The notes under the pieces: model-generated
Databases searched by the model: none
Told to the model about the DNA's origin: nothing
What the model saw: only the letters and a program-made list of their open reading frames with translations
DNA from: Chitinophaga sp. E66
GTDB lineage: Bacteria > Bacteroidota > Bacteroidia > Chitinophagales > Chitinophagaceae
NCBI GenBank assembly: GCA_019285755.1
Contig: CP079103.1
Coordinates: forward strand, 2,108,001-2,172,000
Direction of reading: 5' to 3'
DNA: 64,000 bases
Part shown: in pieces, positions 44,580 to 55,624 of the stretch
Layout of the letters: each line of letters starts with the position of its first letter
How positions within the stretch are numbered: the stretch's first letter is position 1
Position numbers and translations under genes: made by a program

Positions 44580-45804
44580 ATGAATCGAAATATCAGATTG
44601 TTGCTGGCCGGCCTGTTAATGGTATTGCTGGCGGCTTGTACCAAAGATGACGCACCTTCCGGCCCGCCGGTAATCCACCGCGTCACCCTGCTGGATTCCT
44701 CGAAAACCGACAGCGCTTTCGCGCGGGCATTTCCCGGGGATATGATCCTTATTACGGGTGAAAACCTGCAAGGGGCATCTGCGGTGCTGTTCAATAATTA
44801 CAATTCCTATTTCAATCCCGCGTATAATACCAATACGCATATCATCATCACGATCCCGGACAAGGCGACCACCGAAGCGACAGACCGGAACGTGCCCAAC
44901 GAGATCCGTATCAAAACGGACCGCGGCGATGCGGTGCATACCTTTACGCTGGAAATCCCCGCCGTCGATCTTCGCGATTCACAATGAAAACGCACTTCCC
45001 GGCGATTCGATGATCGTCTACGGATCTGCGCTCTGGCTGATCGAAAAAATCACGTTGCCAGGTGGCAGGGAAGTGACAGACATAAAGGGAAACCTGGAAG
45101 GTACACGGGTGGCATTTATATTACCTGACCTCGGAAATGATACGGGCAGGCTCACAGTTGTAGCCAAATACGGTTCGGCAACGAATGATGGTCCCATCAA
45201 TGATCACCAGAGCGGCGATGTGCTGAGCAATCTCACTAACTGGGGAGAAACCGGTGAGGAGCCCCGCTTTAACTGGTCGTATTGGGGCGCTGTTCGTACC
45301 AACGACGCGGCGAAGTTCCCCGGCACGAAAGGTTATTACCTAAACAACGTATTCGGCGGCGTAACAAAAGAAAACGGGGCATGGTGGGAAGGCAACCGAT
45401 CCGGGAACTTCGACTCCACGGCCATGTTTTCACCTGCGATCCGTAGCCGCCAGGCTTCCGACTATGCACTAAAGTTCGAAGTCAGCACCAAAGAACCCTG
45501 GACTACCGCGCTCTGCCTGCTTCGCATCAGCGATAAATACGCAGTACGTTGGGAACCCTTTAAAGGAACGTCCGGTAATTCTTACCATACAGACCATCAA
45601 TGGGTGACGATTACCGTTCCATTGTCTGCCTTCAGGGCTAACAACGGCGACGGGGAAGGCATGGGCGCCAACGCCATGTCTATGAGCGAACTGGTATTGC
45701 CTGACGGCCGCTTCGTGTTCGGGTACCGGTTTATTTCGACCGACAAACCCATTGATATCTTCAATGCAGCATTCGATAATTTCAGGATCGTCAAGATTAA
45801 ATAG
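44580..45804 (+). CDS. IPT/TIG-domain surface glycan-binding lipoprotein
   Basis: About 408 residues. The lipoprotein signal is LLMVLLAACTKDD. The N-terminal half holds IPT/TIG-like folds (VIHRVTLLD, PGDMILITGENLQGASAVLFNNY), and a second similar fold follows (ALPGDSMIVYGSALWLIEKITLPGG). A C-terminal beta-sandwich begins near FNWSYWGAV and ends NIFNAAFDNFRIVKIK-like. One shift near 44970 is needed. Its position after SusD and domain build match surface glycan-binding proteins of PULs. Confidence 0.85.
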
Positions 45805-45806
45805 GA

Positions 45807-47555
45807 ATGAAACATAAGGCAAGAGGGATCTGTTTACTGAGCATTATGGTAAGCCTGGCAATAGGTTGCGGTAAGAAATCGGCCGACCGTGTCAACGGTG
45901 GAGAGGGAGGCGATGGCGGGGATACCACCGGCCCGGTGGTGACGCCACAAGACCCGCCAACAGCCGCTACCGTAGGGTTGTTTATGGATGGCTGGAAGGA
46001 GAAGTCGTTTACGACGCCCGCTTTTGACGAAAAGGCCCGCCCGCTACCGCCCAGATCGCGATAACGGCGGACTTCTCTAAAGTAATCACGAAAGTGCCGC
46101 CCACCATGCTGGGCAATAACGCCAATATTTACATGACGCAGATGGTCACGGAACCTAAGCTGCTGCAGCAATTGCAGCAGCTTAGGCCAGGCCTGGTACG
46201 CTTTCCCGGCGGGAACCTCAGCAGCATCTTCTTCTGGAATGCCGCACTGGTAATTCCCCGGCAGACGCCCCTCCGCAGCTTACTGACGCCGATGGTATAA
46301 CCAAGCCCGCAGGCTACTGGTTCGGAGGCAACACCGCGGGCTGGACGATGAGCACGGCTAACTATTACGCCATGCTGCAGCAAACAGGCAACGAAGGCGT
46401 TATCACCGTCAACTATGCATATGCGCGATACGGCACAGGTCCTGATCCCGTGGCGGCTGCGGCGCACCTGGCGGCAGAATGGGTGCGGTACGACAAAGGA
46501 AGAACACGCTATTGGGAGATCGGCAACGAAAGCAACGGCACCTGGCAGGCCGGTTACCGCATCGATCCTGCAAATAACCGCGACGGACAGCCCGCTATCG
46601 TCACCGGAGAATTGTATGGCAAGCATTGGCGGGTATTCGCCGATTCTATGCGGAAAGCTGCAGCAGAAATCGGGAAAAGCATCTTCATCGGCGCACAGCT
46701 GCTGGAACACGATCCGCCCACCTGGGCCACCGCTACCGATAAAACGTGGAACGAAGGCGTGCTGAAGGAAGCCGGCGCATCGGCCGATTATTTTATCATC
46801 CATAGCTATTATACGCCGTACAATACAAATTCCAACCCGCCCGAAGTGCTGGCCTCCGCGGAAGCAGTAACGAAAGCTATGATGGAGCACCTGAAAACCA
46901 CGATACAGCGGCAGGGCGCAACGATGAAACCCGTCGCCCTGACTGAATGGAATATTTTCGCGGTGGGCTCGCAGCAAATGGTGTCGCAGGTAGCTGGGAT
47001 GCACGCAGTACTGGTGATAGGGGAATTATGGAAGAACGGTTTCGGAATGGCTTGCCGCTGGGATCTCGCCAACGCCTGGGAAAACGGTAACGACCACGGG
47101 CTATTCAGTCAGGGCGAACCTGCTTCCGGCGAAGAAAAGTGGAATGCCCGGCCCGCGTTTTTCTACCTGTATTACATGCAACAATGTCTCGGGGATAGGT
47201 TGGTGGAAACCAAACTGCCCGCTTCCAATCACAATATTAATGCTTATGCTACCACGTTCAGCAACGGTCATGCCGGGCTTGCGGTGGTTAACCGCGCGGC
47301 CAGCGCACAGACGGTTTCGGTGGATATGAAGTACTTCCGGGCCGGGAGCGCTGCTACTGGTACGAGCTGACCGGCGGGGATGGCGTAAGCCACTTTTCCA
47401 GGAAGGTATTTATCAACGGCAACGGACCTTCCGGCATTGCCGGCGGGCCGGCAGACGCAGGGCGCATCAAAGCCTGGTCCGCCAAAACGAAGGACGGCCT
47501 TCGCTTTTCGTTGCCGCCGATGTCAGTAGTGTTCATCGTGGTTGAGCGTCAGTAG
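45807..47555 (+). CDS. GH51-like alpha-L-arabinofuranosidase-type lipoprotein
   Basis: About 583 residues. The lipoprotein signal is LLSIMVSLAIGCGKK, followed by a Gly/Asp-rich linker (NGGEGGDGGD). The catalytic barrel has the acid/base Glu in YWEIGNES (~238) and a likely nucleophile in LTEWN (~380), the arrangement of clan GH-A arabinofuranosidases. Shifts occur near 46045, 46250 and 47350. It starts 2 bp after the IPT gene and closes the PUL. Substrate specificity is inferred from fold only. Confidence 0.8.
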
Positions 47556-47590
47556 TATAACTCGATGCTTACGTGTTATGTAATCATATA

Positions 47591-47617
47591 CGCCGCTGTT
47601 TTCAGCGGCGTTTTTTT
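47591..47617 (+). terminator. Rho-independent terminator of the PUL
   Basis: CGCCGCTG pairs with CAGCGGCG around TTTT and is followed by seven T, 36 bp after the last PUL gene. Confidence 0.9.
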
Positions 47618-47701
47618 GAGCTATCCCTGAAGCGATGTCCTCGTACTTCACCCTAATCCGACAGTTTGTTATCATTATGCATAGAGGTCGTGTGGTTCTG
47701 G

Positions 47702-48367
47702 CTATCTGTTAGACCTCACCCGCTTCTTCATTTTGGAAGGCAACTTTACAAGCTGCATGAGGATGACAAAGGTTCCTGTCTGGGCCGCTCCGTTAATCAG
47801 CAGATTCCATTTTACTTCACCATAAATGATGGGTATATGACTTAATACAACATAAAGCACATTTGCCGTAAAGATAAATGGGGTTGCAAATACGAGGAAC
47901 GTAGACAGGGGATCCTTTTGATAGGCATGTTTAGCCTTGAAAATCATACTGTAAAAAGTTTTGAGTAAGAAAAGACAGTAAATTCCAATCATCGTAAATA
48001 ACCAAATTAAATCATAAACAATGGTGTACTTAGATATGGCGGCTTCGCTGCTGCTTTGTGTAGGTTTTCTCTGGTATCTTTCATGGGACGAAGGGAAATT
48101 TCCGTACAAATTCAAGCGTTCCAGAAGGCCGGGAACCAGGCTTCCGCTGATGTATACGCTCCCTGAGCGCGATCGCTTGCTCCCGCCCGGAACTATCCGT
48201 GGCGGGATCTTTATTAAGGAAGTCAGCTTAATCAGCTGCTCGGACTTCTGGCTTGAGTTGTAGTAAAAAGTGAAGCCAAAAAGATCATTGATAAAGAATA
48301 TCGCAGCGGCGACCGTGAAAATTAAAGCTGCTTTCTGCATTGAGGCGTAGTAGCGCTGAATAGCCAT
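47702..48367 (-). CDS. Hypothetical membrane protein
   Basis: An intact 221-residue protein. Four hydrophobic segments are seen: ALIFTVAAAIFFINDLFGF, YDLIWLFTMIGIYCLFLL, TFLVFATPFIFTANVLYVVL and GAAQTGTFVILMQLV. A ~70-residue polar region lies between the first two. Base composition is AT-richer than the flanking operons. No family was recognised. Confidence 0.65.
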   Translation of the reverse strand: MAIQRYYASMQKAALIFTVAAAIFFINDLFGFTFYYNSSQKSEQLIKLTSLIKIPPRIVPGGSKRSRSGSVYISGSLVPGLLERLNLYGNFPSSHERYQRKPTQSSSEAAISKYTIVYDLIWLFTMIGIYCLFLLKTFYSMIFKAKHAYQKDPLSTFLVFATPFIFTANVLYVVLSHIPIIYGEVKWNLLINGAAQTGTFVILMQLVKLPSKMKKRVRSNR

Positions 48368-48479
48368 TCAGCGAACTGATCATAGTAATTCATGTAGATT
48401 TGATATTGGGTTAACAAAATGAAACACTGTATCCTACAGGTTTCTATTGATACGTAAGTTGGCTGGTAGAAAAACAAAA

Positions 48480-48523
48480 ATGCGGCAGGCAGTCGGATGT
48501 ATCATCCTTCAAACCTACCGCAT
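48480..48523 (-). terminator. Rho-independent terminator of the msrC gene
   Basis: On the minus strand, ATGCGGTAGG pairs with CCTGCCGCAT and runs into TTTTTG. It lies 35 bp past the stop of the GAF-domain reductase. Confidence 0.75.
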
Positions 48524-48557
48524 TGAATGTACGGAAAAGTAGTACGTAAAAGTTTTA

Positions 48558-49034
48558 TCAGGATATAAATATCCAGCTGACGATCTCCTCCAGGAAACGT
48601 TTGTCCGTTTCATCGAACGTGTTAAGGTCGGTGCTGTCAACGTCCAGCACGCCTGCAACTTCATTGTCCCGGAACACCGGTACCACGATCTCCGAGCGGG
48701 AAAGGCTGCTGCAGGCAATATGCCCCGGGAAAGCTTCCACATCCGGAACTACCAGCGTCTCCGCCCGTTCCCACGCCGCCCCGCACACGCCACGGCCTTT
48801 TCTGATCCGTGTACAGGCCACCGGCCCCTGGAAGGGCCCCAGTACCAGTTCTCCGTCTTTTACGAGGTAAAACCCGACCCAGAGCCATCCGAATTGCTCT
48901 TTCAAAGCCGCGGCGATGTTGGCGAGGTTCGCTGTGAGGTCTGGCTCACCGGTGATCAACGCCTTGATCTGCGGGAGGAGCGCTTCATATTGCTCGGCTT
49001 TTGCGCCTGGTATGATCTGTAAGTCTTCTGCCAT
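48558..49034 (-). CDS. msrC: Free methionine-(R)-sulfoxide reductase (GAF domain)
   Basis: An intact 158-residue single GAF-domain protein. The fRMsr cysteines are all present: VACTRI, GVCGAAW and HIACSSLSRSEIVVP. FGWLWVGFYL and VLDVDSTDLNTFD are further family blocks. The enzyme reduces free L-methionine-R-sulfoxide in the cytosol. It is separated from the suf operon by a terminator, so its expression is probably independent. Confidence 0.9.
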   Translation of the reverse strand: MAEDLQIIPGAKAEQYEALLPQIKALITGEPDLTANLANIAAALKEQFGWLWVGFYLVKDGELVLGPFQGPVACTRIRKGRGVCGAAWERAETLVVPDVEAFPGHIACSSLSRSEIVVPVFRDNEVAGVLDVDSTDLNTFDETDKRFLEEIVSWIFIS

Positions 49035-49048
49035 GATATTTTGGTATT

Positions 49049-49076
49049 AAAAAGACGCCTTGTAAGGGGCGTCTTT
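49049..49076 (-). terminator. Terminator at the end of the suf operon
   Basis: AAAGACGCC (49051-49059) pairs with GGCGTCTTT (49068-49076). On the minus strand it continues into T residues. It sits 9 bp after the stop of the DUF59 gene. Confidence 0.8.
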
Positions 49077-49084
49077 CATGTTTA

Positions 49085-49393
49085 TTACAAAAATCCTAAT
49101 TCCAGTTTGGCTTCTTCGCTCATCATGTCTTTCGTCCAAGGCGGATCGAAAGTGAGGCGAACGTCCGCGTCCGTAACGCCGGGGATAGCGGAAACTTTCT
49201 GGTTCACCTCTTCCATGATGGAACCCGCAACGGGGCATCCTGGAGCGGTGAGGGTCATGATGACCAATACTTTGCCTTCTTCTTTGACTTCTATCTGGTA
49301 TACCAGGCCCAGGTCGAAAATGTTCACGGGGATTTCGGGATCATACACCGTGCGCAGCGCTTCTTCTACCTGGTCTCTCATCGTTGTTTCCAT
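49085..49393 (-). CDS. DUF59/MIP18-type SUF system assembly protein
   Basis: An intact 102-residue protein. It has the DUF59 pattern VYDPEIPVNIFDLGLVY, TLTAPGCPVAGSIMEEV with the conserved Cys, and FDPPWTKDMMSEEAKLELG. It is the last gene of the suf operon. Family members (SufT/MIP18-like) help deliver or mature Fe-S clusters. It starts 5 bp after sufE. Confidence 0.9.
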   Translation of the reverse strand: METTMRDQVEEALRTVYDPEIPVNIFDLGLVYQIEVKEEGKVLVIMTLTAPGCPVAGSIMEEVNQKVSAIPGVTDADVRLTFDPPWTKDMMSEEAKLELGFL

Positions 49394-49398
49394 GTTCC

Positions 49399-49825
49399 TC
49401 AGTTTTGCATTGATTTCGCCTGAAATGCGACGGCATACATTTTCATCTGTTTCAGCATGGAGAGCAGGCCGTTGGAGCGGGTGGGGAGAGGTGGCTCGTC
49501 AGGCCGATGGCATCGATGAAATAGATCTCCGTTTCCGCGATGTCTTTCGGCGTCTGCCCGCTCAGCACTGGATCACCAGGCTCACAAGCCCTTTGGTGAT
49601 CACGGCGTCGCTGTCTGCGGTGAAGACGAGCTTGCCATCCTGCAGCTCCGCGTGCAGCCATACTTTGCTCTGGCAGCCACGGATGAGGTTGTCGTCCGTT
49701 TTGTATTTCGGGTCAATGAGCGGCAGGTCTTTGCCCAGCTGAATGATGTACTCGTACTTTTCCATCCAGTCGCCAAACACTTCAAAGTCTTCTATGATCC
49801 TGTCCTGTTGCTCTTTGATTGTCAT
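49399..49825 (-). CDS. sufE: Cysteine desulfuration protein SufE
   Basis: About 142 residues. The sulfur-accepting Cys is in IRGCQSKVWL. The body (DNLIRGCQSKVW, FTADSDAVITKGLVSLVI, FIDAIGLTSHLSPTRSNGL) is the SufE family. Shifts near 49570 and 49480 are corrected, and the protein then ends FQAKSMQN. It accepts persulfide from SufS and raises its activity. It lies 13 bp after sufS. Confidence 0.9.
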
Positions 49826-49838
49826 GTTATTCCTCTGT

Positions 49839-51080
49839 TTATCCCAGCAAAGTTACAGCTTTCCGCACACCTTCCACCAGCTTGTCGATATCGTCTGTCG
49901 TATTGTAAACGGCCAGCGATGCGCGCACCGTTCCGGGGATACCGAAGCGGTCGCAGAGCGGTTGGGTGCAGTGGTGCCCCGTTCTTACGGCAATACCCTG
50001 CTGGTCGAGCAGTACGCCTACGTCCGACGGGTGGGTGTCGCCCACTAGGAACGAAATAGCGCCGCTGCGGTGTTTGGCTTCGCCGATGAAGCGGATACCT
50101 TCGATCTGTTTAAGTGCGCCTACTGCGTATTCCGTGAGCTGGTGCTCATAAGCCTGTATCTTATGGATACCGATCTTGTTCACCCAGGCTACGGCGGCGC
50201 CGAGGCCGATGGCTTCACAGATGGCGGGAGTGCCGGCTTCGAACTTCAGGGGTACGTCCGCGTAGGTGGTCCTTTCAAACGTCACCTGCTTGATCATATC
50301 GCCTCGCCCTGGTAGGGAGGCAGTTGTTCCAGCCAGCTTTCCTTTCCATAAAGGATACCGATACCCGTAGGACCGAACAGTTTGTGCCCGGACAGTGCCA
50401 GGAAATCAACATCCAGTTCATGGACCCTGATGGGGATATGTGCAGCAGCCTGCGCCGCGTCGAGCATCACGGGGATGCCTTGTTCGTGCGCGAGGGCAAT
50501 GATGTCTTTAACGGGTTTACCGTGCCCATGGTGTTAGACACCCAGGCGATGGACACAAGTTTCACGCGGGGCTCAGCATGGCGCGGAAAGCATCCATATC
50601 GAGCTCGCCTTTATCGTTGATGGGGACCACTTTCAGCTTCGCGCCCTTCTCTTCGCAGGCGAGCTGCCAGGGAACGATGTTGGAGTGGTGCTCCATGGCG
50701 GAGATAATGATTTCGTCGCCCTCTTTCAGGAAAGCCTTGCGGAAGCCGGCGGCCACCAGGTTGATGGCGTCTGTGGTGCCTTTGGTGAACACCACTTCAT
50801 GATGGTGCGCCCCGATAAAGGCGGCCACGGCATGCCGGGCGGCTTCGTAGGCCGCGGTGGCCTGCTGGCTAAGCGTGTGCACCCCGCGGTGCACGTTGCT
50901 GTTGTATTGGGTATAATATTCCTGCATGGAACGGATCACCGAAACGGGCTTCTGCGTAGTGGCGCCATTGTCCAGGTACACGAGGGGCCGCCCGTTTACG
51001 GTTTGCTGGAGGATCGGGAATTCATTCCTGATCAGTTCCACATCCGGCCAAATAATATCATGTGCAGTAGCTGTTCCCAT
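49839..51080 (-). CDS. sufS: SufS cysteine desulfurase
   Basis: About 413 residues. PLP-binding Lys is in [11 protein letters not shown]; the catalytic Cys loop is GHHCTQPLC. Other blocks are [19 protein letters not shown] and [13 protein letters not shown]. Shifts near 50570 and 50310 break the frame. It takes sulfur from L-cysteine and passes it to SufE. It is 27 bp downstream of sufD. Confidence 0.95.
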
Positions 51081-51107
51081 GATCCTTCCGGGTTTTAAGG
51101 GTGAAGG

Positions 51108-52415
51108 CTAGGCGTTCAGGTATTGTGAAGCGATCTGCTCCACATGCTTGCGCACAGCCGGGATGGTCACCTTGGCGGTGATGTCGAATGCGAAGGCTTT
51201 CACCAGCAGGTTGCGGGCTTCCGCCTCGCCGATACCGCGGGCGCGCAGGTAAAACAGCGCGTCTTCGCTCACCTGTCCGATCGTACAACCATGGCTGCAC
51301 TTCACGTCGTCCGCGAAGATCTCCAGCTGCGGTTTGGTATAGATCGCTGCATCCGGACTGATCACCAGGTTGTTGTTCTGCTGGAAGGCATTGGTCTTCT
51401 GCGCATCTTCATGCACATAGATCTTGCCGTTGAACACGCCGGTGGCTTTGTCCATCAGTACGCCACGGTACAGTTCGTTGCTTTCGCAGTGCGGCATGCG
51501 GTGGTCGACCGACGTATGGTTGTCGATCACCTGTGCGCCTGCAGCGATGTAGAAGCCGTACATGTGCGTTTCCGTTCTTTCCTCGTCGAGCGAAATGTTG
51601 AGGTTATTGCGCACGAAGTCGGAATCGGTGAGGGTGAAAGTATAGTTGTTGTAAAGGCTTTTGCCTTTCTGTTCCACCAGGTTTTGATTGATGAAACGGA
51701 GCAGGCTGTTGCCGGTCTGTAATTGATATTGGCTGAACTGGGCGCGTTCGGCCACGATCGACTCGGTCACGCTGTTGATGACAACGGCGTCTGTCAGGCC
51801 CAGTCCTGCTGCGGATTCCACGATTTTCAGCTCAGCGCCTTCGTTTACTACCACCAGGTGGCGGGGATTGAAGAGGCGGGGCTGTTTGGCGGCATACAGG
51901 TGAATGATCTGCACGGGTTGTTCCACCTGTGCTTTGGCCTTCACCTCGATGAACAGCCCGTCGTTGAAGAGGGCGGTGTTCAGTTGTGCGAAATGATGTT
52001 CACCGATGCGGGGGCTTTGGTTGAAGTACAGTTCCACAGCGGGCTGGGAACCGGCTTCGCTCATCTTGCTGATGGTCACCTGGCTGGCAGGGGGCAGCAG
52101 GGAAAGCTGGGGTTGGAGCACACCGTTTACGAGCACGAGGCGGAAGGTGTCGGGAAGGAGCAGGCCGGTAGCTTCGAGCTGCGCGGCCGTTACTTCCGGG
52201 ACTTCCGGCAGGGTGATCTGGATGTCGTTCTTAAAGAAAGGCACCACATTGGTATATTTCCAGTCTTCCACCTTTACGGTCGGGATACCGCCGAGGGCGA
52301 GGAACTGCTCCAGTGCCGCCTGTCTGCCGGCGAACCAGCCATTGGCGGAGAACTGTGCGCCGAAGAGCGCGGGCAGGGCCTCGTTGAATGATATATTTCT
52401 AGTTGCAGTCGTCAT
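51108..52415 (-). CDS. sufD: SufD, Fe-S cluster scaffold subunit
   Basis: An intact 435-residue protein. The N-terminal helical region (KVEDWKYTNVVPFFKND) and the right-handed beta-helix core (YNNYTFTLTDSDFVRNNLNISLDE, SVDHRMPHCESNELYRGVLMDKA, GKIYVHEDAQKTNAFQQNNNL) are as in SufD. The C-terminal block CSHGCTIGQVSEDALFYLRARGI is conserved. It forms the SufBC2D complex. Confidence 0.95.
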   Translation of the reverse strand: MTTATRNISFNEALPALFGAQFSANGWFAGRQAALEQFLALGGIPTVKVEDWKYTNVVPFFKNDIQITLPEVPEVTAAQLEATGLLLPDTFRLVLVNGVLQPQLSLLPPASQVTISKMSEAGSQPAVELYFNQSPRIGEHHFAQLNTALFNDGLFIEVKAKAQVEQPVQIIHLYAAKQPRLFNPRHLVVVNEGAELKIVESAAGLGLTDAVVINSVTESIVAERAQFSQYQLQTGNSLLRFINQNLVEQKGKSLYNNYTFTLTDSDFVRNNLNISLDEERTETHMYGFYIAAGAQVIDNHTSVDHRMPHCESNELYRGVLMDKATGVFNGKIYVHEDAQKTNAFQQNNNLVISPDAAIYTKPQLEIFADDVKCSHGCTIGQVSEDALFYLRARGIGEAEARNLLVKAFAFDITAKVTIPAVRKHVEQIASQYLNA

Positions 52416-52418
52416 GTG

Positions 52419-53185
<767 letters not shown>

Positions 53186-53202
53186 CTCTTTGTTTTTATA
53201 GG

Positions 53203-54646
53203 TTATCCTACACTGCCTTCCAGCGTGATGGATAATAATTTTTGCGCTTCCACGGCAAACTCCATGGGCAGCTGGTTAAGTACTTCTTTAGCGTATCCGT
53301 TCACGATCATGTTCACGGCCTGCTCATTGTCGATCCCGCGCTGGTTCAGGTAAAACACCTGGTCTTCCCCGATCTTGGACGTGGTGGCTTCGTGCTCCAC
53401 CATGGCTGTATTGTTCTTCGACTCGATGTAGGGGAATGTATGCGCGCCACAGCGGTCGCCGATCAGGAGCGAATCGCACTGCGTAAAGTTACGGGCGTTG
53501 GTGGCGTTGGGGCCTACCTTCACCAGTCCGCGGTAGGTATTGTGACCATGACCGGCGGAAATACCTTTGGAAATGATGCGGCTTTTCGTGTTTTTGCCGA
53601 TGTGAACCATCTTGGTACCGGTGTCTGCCACCTGTTTATTGGCGGTAACGGCCACGGAGTAGAACTCGCCGATGGAGTTGTCGCCCTGCAGGATAACGCC
53701 GGGATATTTCCAGGTGATGGCCGAGCCGGTTTCTACCTGCGTCCAGGAGATCTTGGAGCTTTTGCCCTTGCAGATCCCGCGCTTGGTTACGAAGTTGTAG
53801 ATGCCGCCTTTGCCGTCTTTATCGCCCGGATACCAGTTCTGAACGGTAGAGTACTTGATTTCCGCATGGTCCAGTGCGATGAGCTCTACCACTGCTGCGT
53901 GCAGCTGGTTCTCGTCGCGCATGGGGCGGTACATCCTTCCAGGTAGCTGACATATGAGCTTTCGTCGGCGATGATGAGCGTGCGCTCGAACTGGCCGGTG
54001 TTTTTCGCGTTGATGCGGAAATAGGTGGAAAGCTCCATCGGGCAGCGTACGCCCTTGGGGATATATACGAAAGACCCGTCTGAAAACACGGCGGAGTTCA
54101 GCGCGGCATAAATATTGTCGGATTGGGGAACCACGGTGCCGAGGTACTTCTTCACCAGCTCAGGGTGCTCCTGAACGGCTTCGCCAAAGGAGCAGAAGAT
54201 GATACCCAGCTCATGGAGCTGCGCTTTAAAGGTGGTGGCCACGGAAATGGAGTCGAATACCGCGTCTACCGCTACGCCCGACAGCATCTTCTGTTCTTCC
54301 AGCGGGATGCCGAGCTTTTCGAAAGTGCGGAGCAGTTCGGGGTCCACCTCGTCGAGGCTGTTGTATTTCACCTTGTTCTTAGGTGCGGCATAATACGAAA
54401 CGCCCCGGAAGTCTACTTCCGGGAGATCGAAATTCTGCCAGTTGGGCATAGTCAGTTTCTGGAAGAGCTGGTATCCCTTCAGGCGCCATTCCAGCAGCCA
54501 TTCCGGCTCCTGCTTCTTGGCGGAAATGAAGCGGATGATGTCCTCGTTTAGGCCCGGGGCGCAATATCCATTTCGATCTGCGTCTCAAACCCGAACTCGT
54601 ACTCACGGCCTGCCAGTTCCTGTAATATGTCTTGTTCTGCGCTCAT
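53203..54646 (-). CDS. sufB: SufB, Fe-S cluster scaffold subunit
   Basis: About 481 residues from ATG 54646 ([20 protein letters not shown]). Conserved blocks are [72 protein letters not shown] after a shift near 53935, and [17 protein letters not shown] second shift is near 54560. It is the scaffold on which clusters form. A -7 element precedes it at 54695. Confidence 0.95.
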
Positions 54647-54694
54647 AAATAATTATATACTCTACTAATCGTTTATCTCGGTTGAAGCCAGTTA

Positions 54695-54702
54695 CAAAGA
54701 TA
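54695..54702 (-). promoter_or_regulatory. Putative sufB -7 element
   Basis: Minus-strand TATCTTTG matches TAnnTTTG exactly and lies ~50 bp upstream of the sufB ATG. A weak -33 (TTTACC) lies ~20 bp further upstream. It supports transcription of the suf operon from this gap. Confidence 0.55.
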
Positions 54703-54760
54703 GTACGCTGTAAGCGGTAAATCCTCATCGTTGGCCTAAATTCAAGCCCCTACTTTAATT

Positions 54761-54809
54761 ACTTGCTTGAAATCCCGACAAAGTTACGATATTTGCGAAT
54801 AAAGCAAGT
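54761..54809. promoter_or_regulatory. Inverted repeat in the suf / regulator divergent gap (candidate operator)
   Basis: ACTTGCTT (54761-54768) and AAGCAAGT (54802-54809) form an 8-bp perfect inverted repeat 33 bp apart (41 bp start to start, about four helical turns). It overlaps the predicted promoter of the regulator gene and lies upstream of the sufB promoter. It is a candidate binding site for the SufR-like protein. Confidence 0.45.
54788..54795 (+). promoter_or_regulatory. Putative -7 element of the SufR-like gene
   Basis: GATATTTG differs from TAnnTTTG at one base. A TTG within the left half of the inverted repeat sits ~22 bp upstream as a -33. It would give a very short leader before the TTG start at 54816. 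Confidence 0.35.
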
Positions 54810-54815
54810 GTAAAC

Positions 54816-55471
54816 TTGGAAAATTATAAGGCACATCATACCTCTTCCGTCGACCGGCTGTTACTGCTGCTCAAAACCAAAGGGCCCCTTACTACAGGGG
54901 CTGTTTCGGTGGAGCTGGGCATCACGGCTGAAGGCGCCCGTCAGCAGCTCCAGCGGCTTGCTGAAGAAGGCTGGGTGATCTTCGAGTCCGTCTCCCGCGG
55001 GGTGGGCGCCCATCGCTCCAATGGAGCATCTCCGACAAGGGCAACCGCCGCTTCCCCGACAGTCACGCCGAGCTTACCGTTCAACTTATTGATACAATTC
55101 GTGATGTATTAGGTGCTGAGGCCCTGAATAATGTCATATCTGCACGCGAGTACAAGGTACTGCTACGCTATTATGATATCCTGAAAGAGGAGGAAGGACT
55201 GGAAGCCAAAGTGCGCAAGTTCGCCGAGCTCCGCTCGCGCGACGGTTACCTGGCCGAATACCGTCGGGAAGGCGAGGGGTTTGTCATGATCGAGAACCAT
55301 TGCCCCATTTGTGCCGCCGCTACCGCATGTCATGATATCTGCAAAGTGGAACTGCAAACCTTCCAGGAGATCTTCAAAGAATGGGGCACCATCGAGCGGC
55401 TGGACCATGTCCTTGAAGGGGCCCGCCATTGTGCTTACCGTATTATCCCCGCCGTTTCGGTACAGCAGTAA
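54816..55471 (+). CDS. SufR-like Fe-S-sensing transcriptional regulator
   Basis: About 218 residues, with a TTG start (no ATG in frame nearby). The N-terminal winged helix-turn-helix is LLLLLKTKGPLTTGAVS, LGITAEGARQQLQRLAEEG. After one shift near 55015 the frame continues RPSLQWSISDKGNRRFPDSHAEL. The C-terminal part has a Cys cluster, NHCPICAAATACHDICKVEL and ARHCAYRI, matching the Fe-S ligand region of SufR-type DeoR/ArsR-like regulators. It is divergent from sufB. The predicted role is cluster-dependent control of the suf operon. Confidence 0.75.
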
Positions 55472-55595
55472 TCATTCCCCGCCAACAATAGCAGGCATCT
55501 TGGGCCAGGAGTATAAGTTACCATTAAAGATTATCCTCAATAATTTCCTTGAAAATATAACTTAAATAATTGACTATTAATTTATAATAAATACG

Positions 55596-55603
55596 TATAT
55601 TTG
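55596..55603 (+). promoter_or_regulatory. Consensus promoter just before the 11-bp repeat array
   Basis: TATATTTG is an exact TAnnTTTG match 22 bp before the array. A TTGAC lies ~23 bp upstream as a possible -33. Transcription would start around 55610 and run straight into the repeats and, beyond them, the transposase genes. Confidence 0.5.
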
Positions 55604-55624
55604 TAAGGTTAGCGGTGTGGGAGT

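Noticed and set aside
51144..52391. Plus-strand ORFs opposite sufD
   Set aside because: The minus strand carries intact SufD with family motifs. The plus frames have unlikely composition and no domain.
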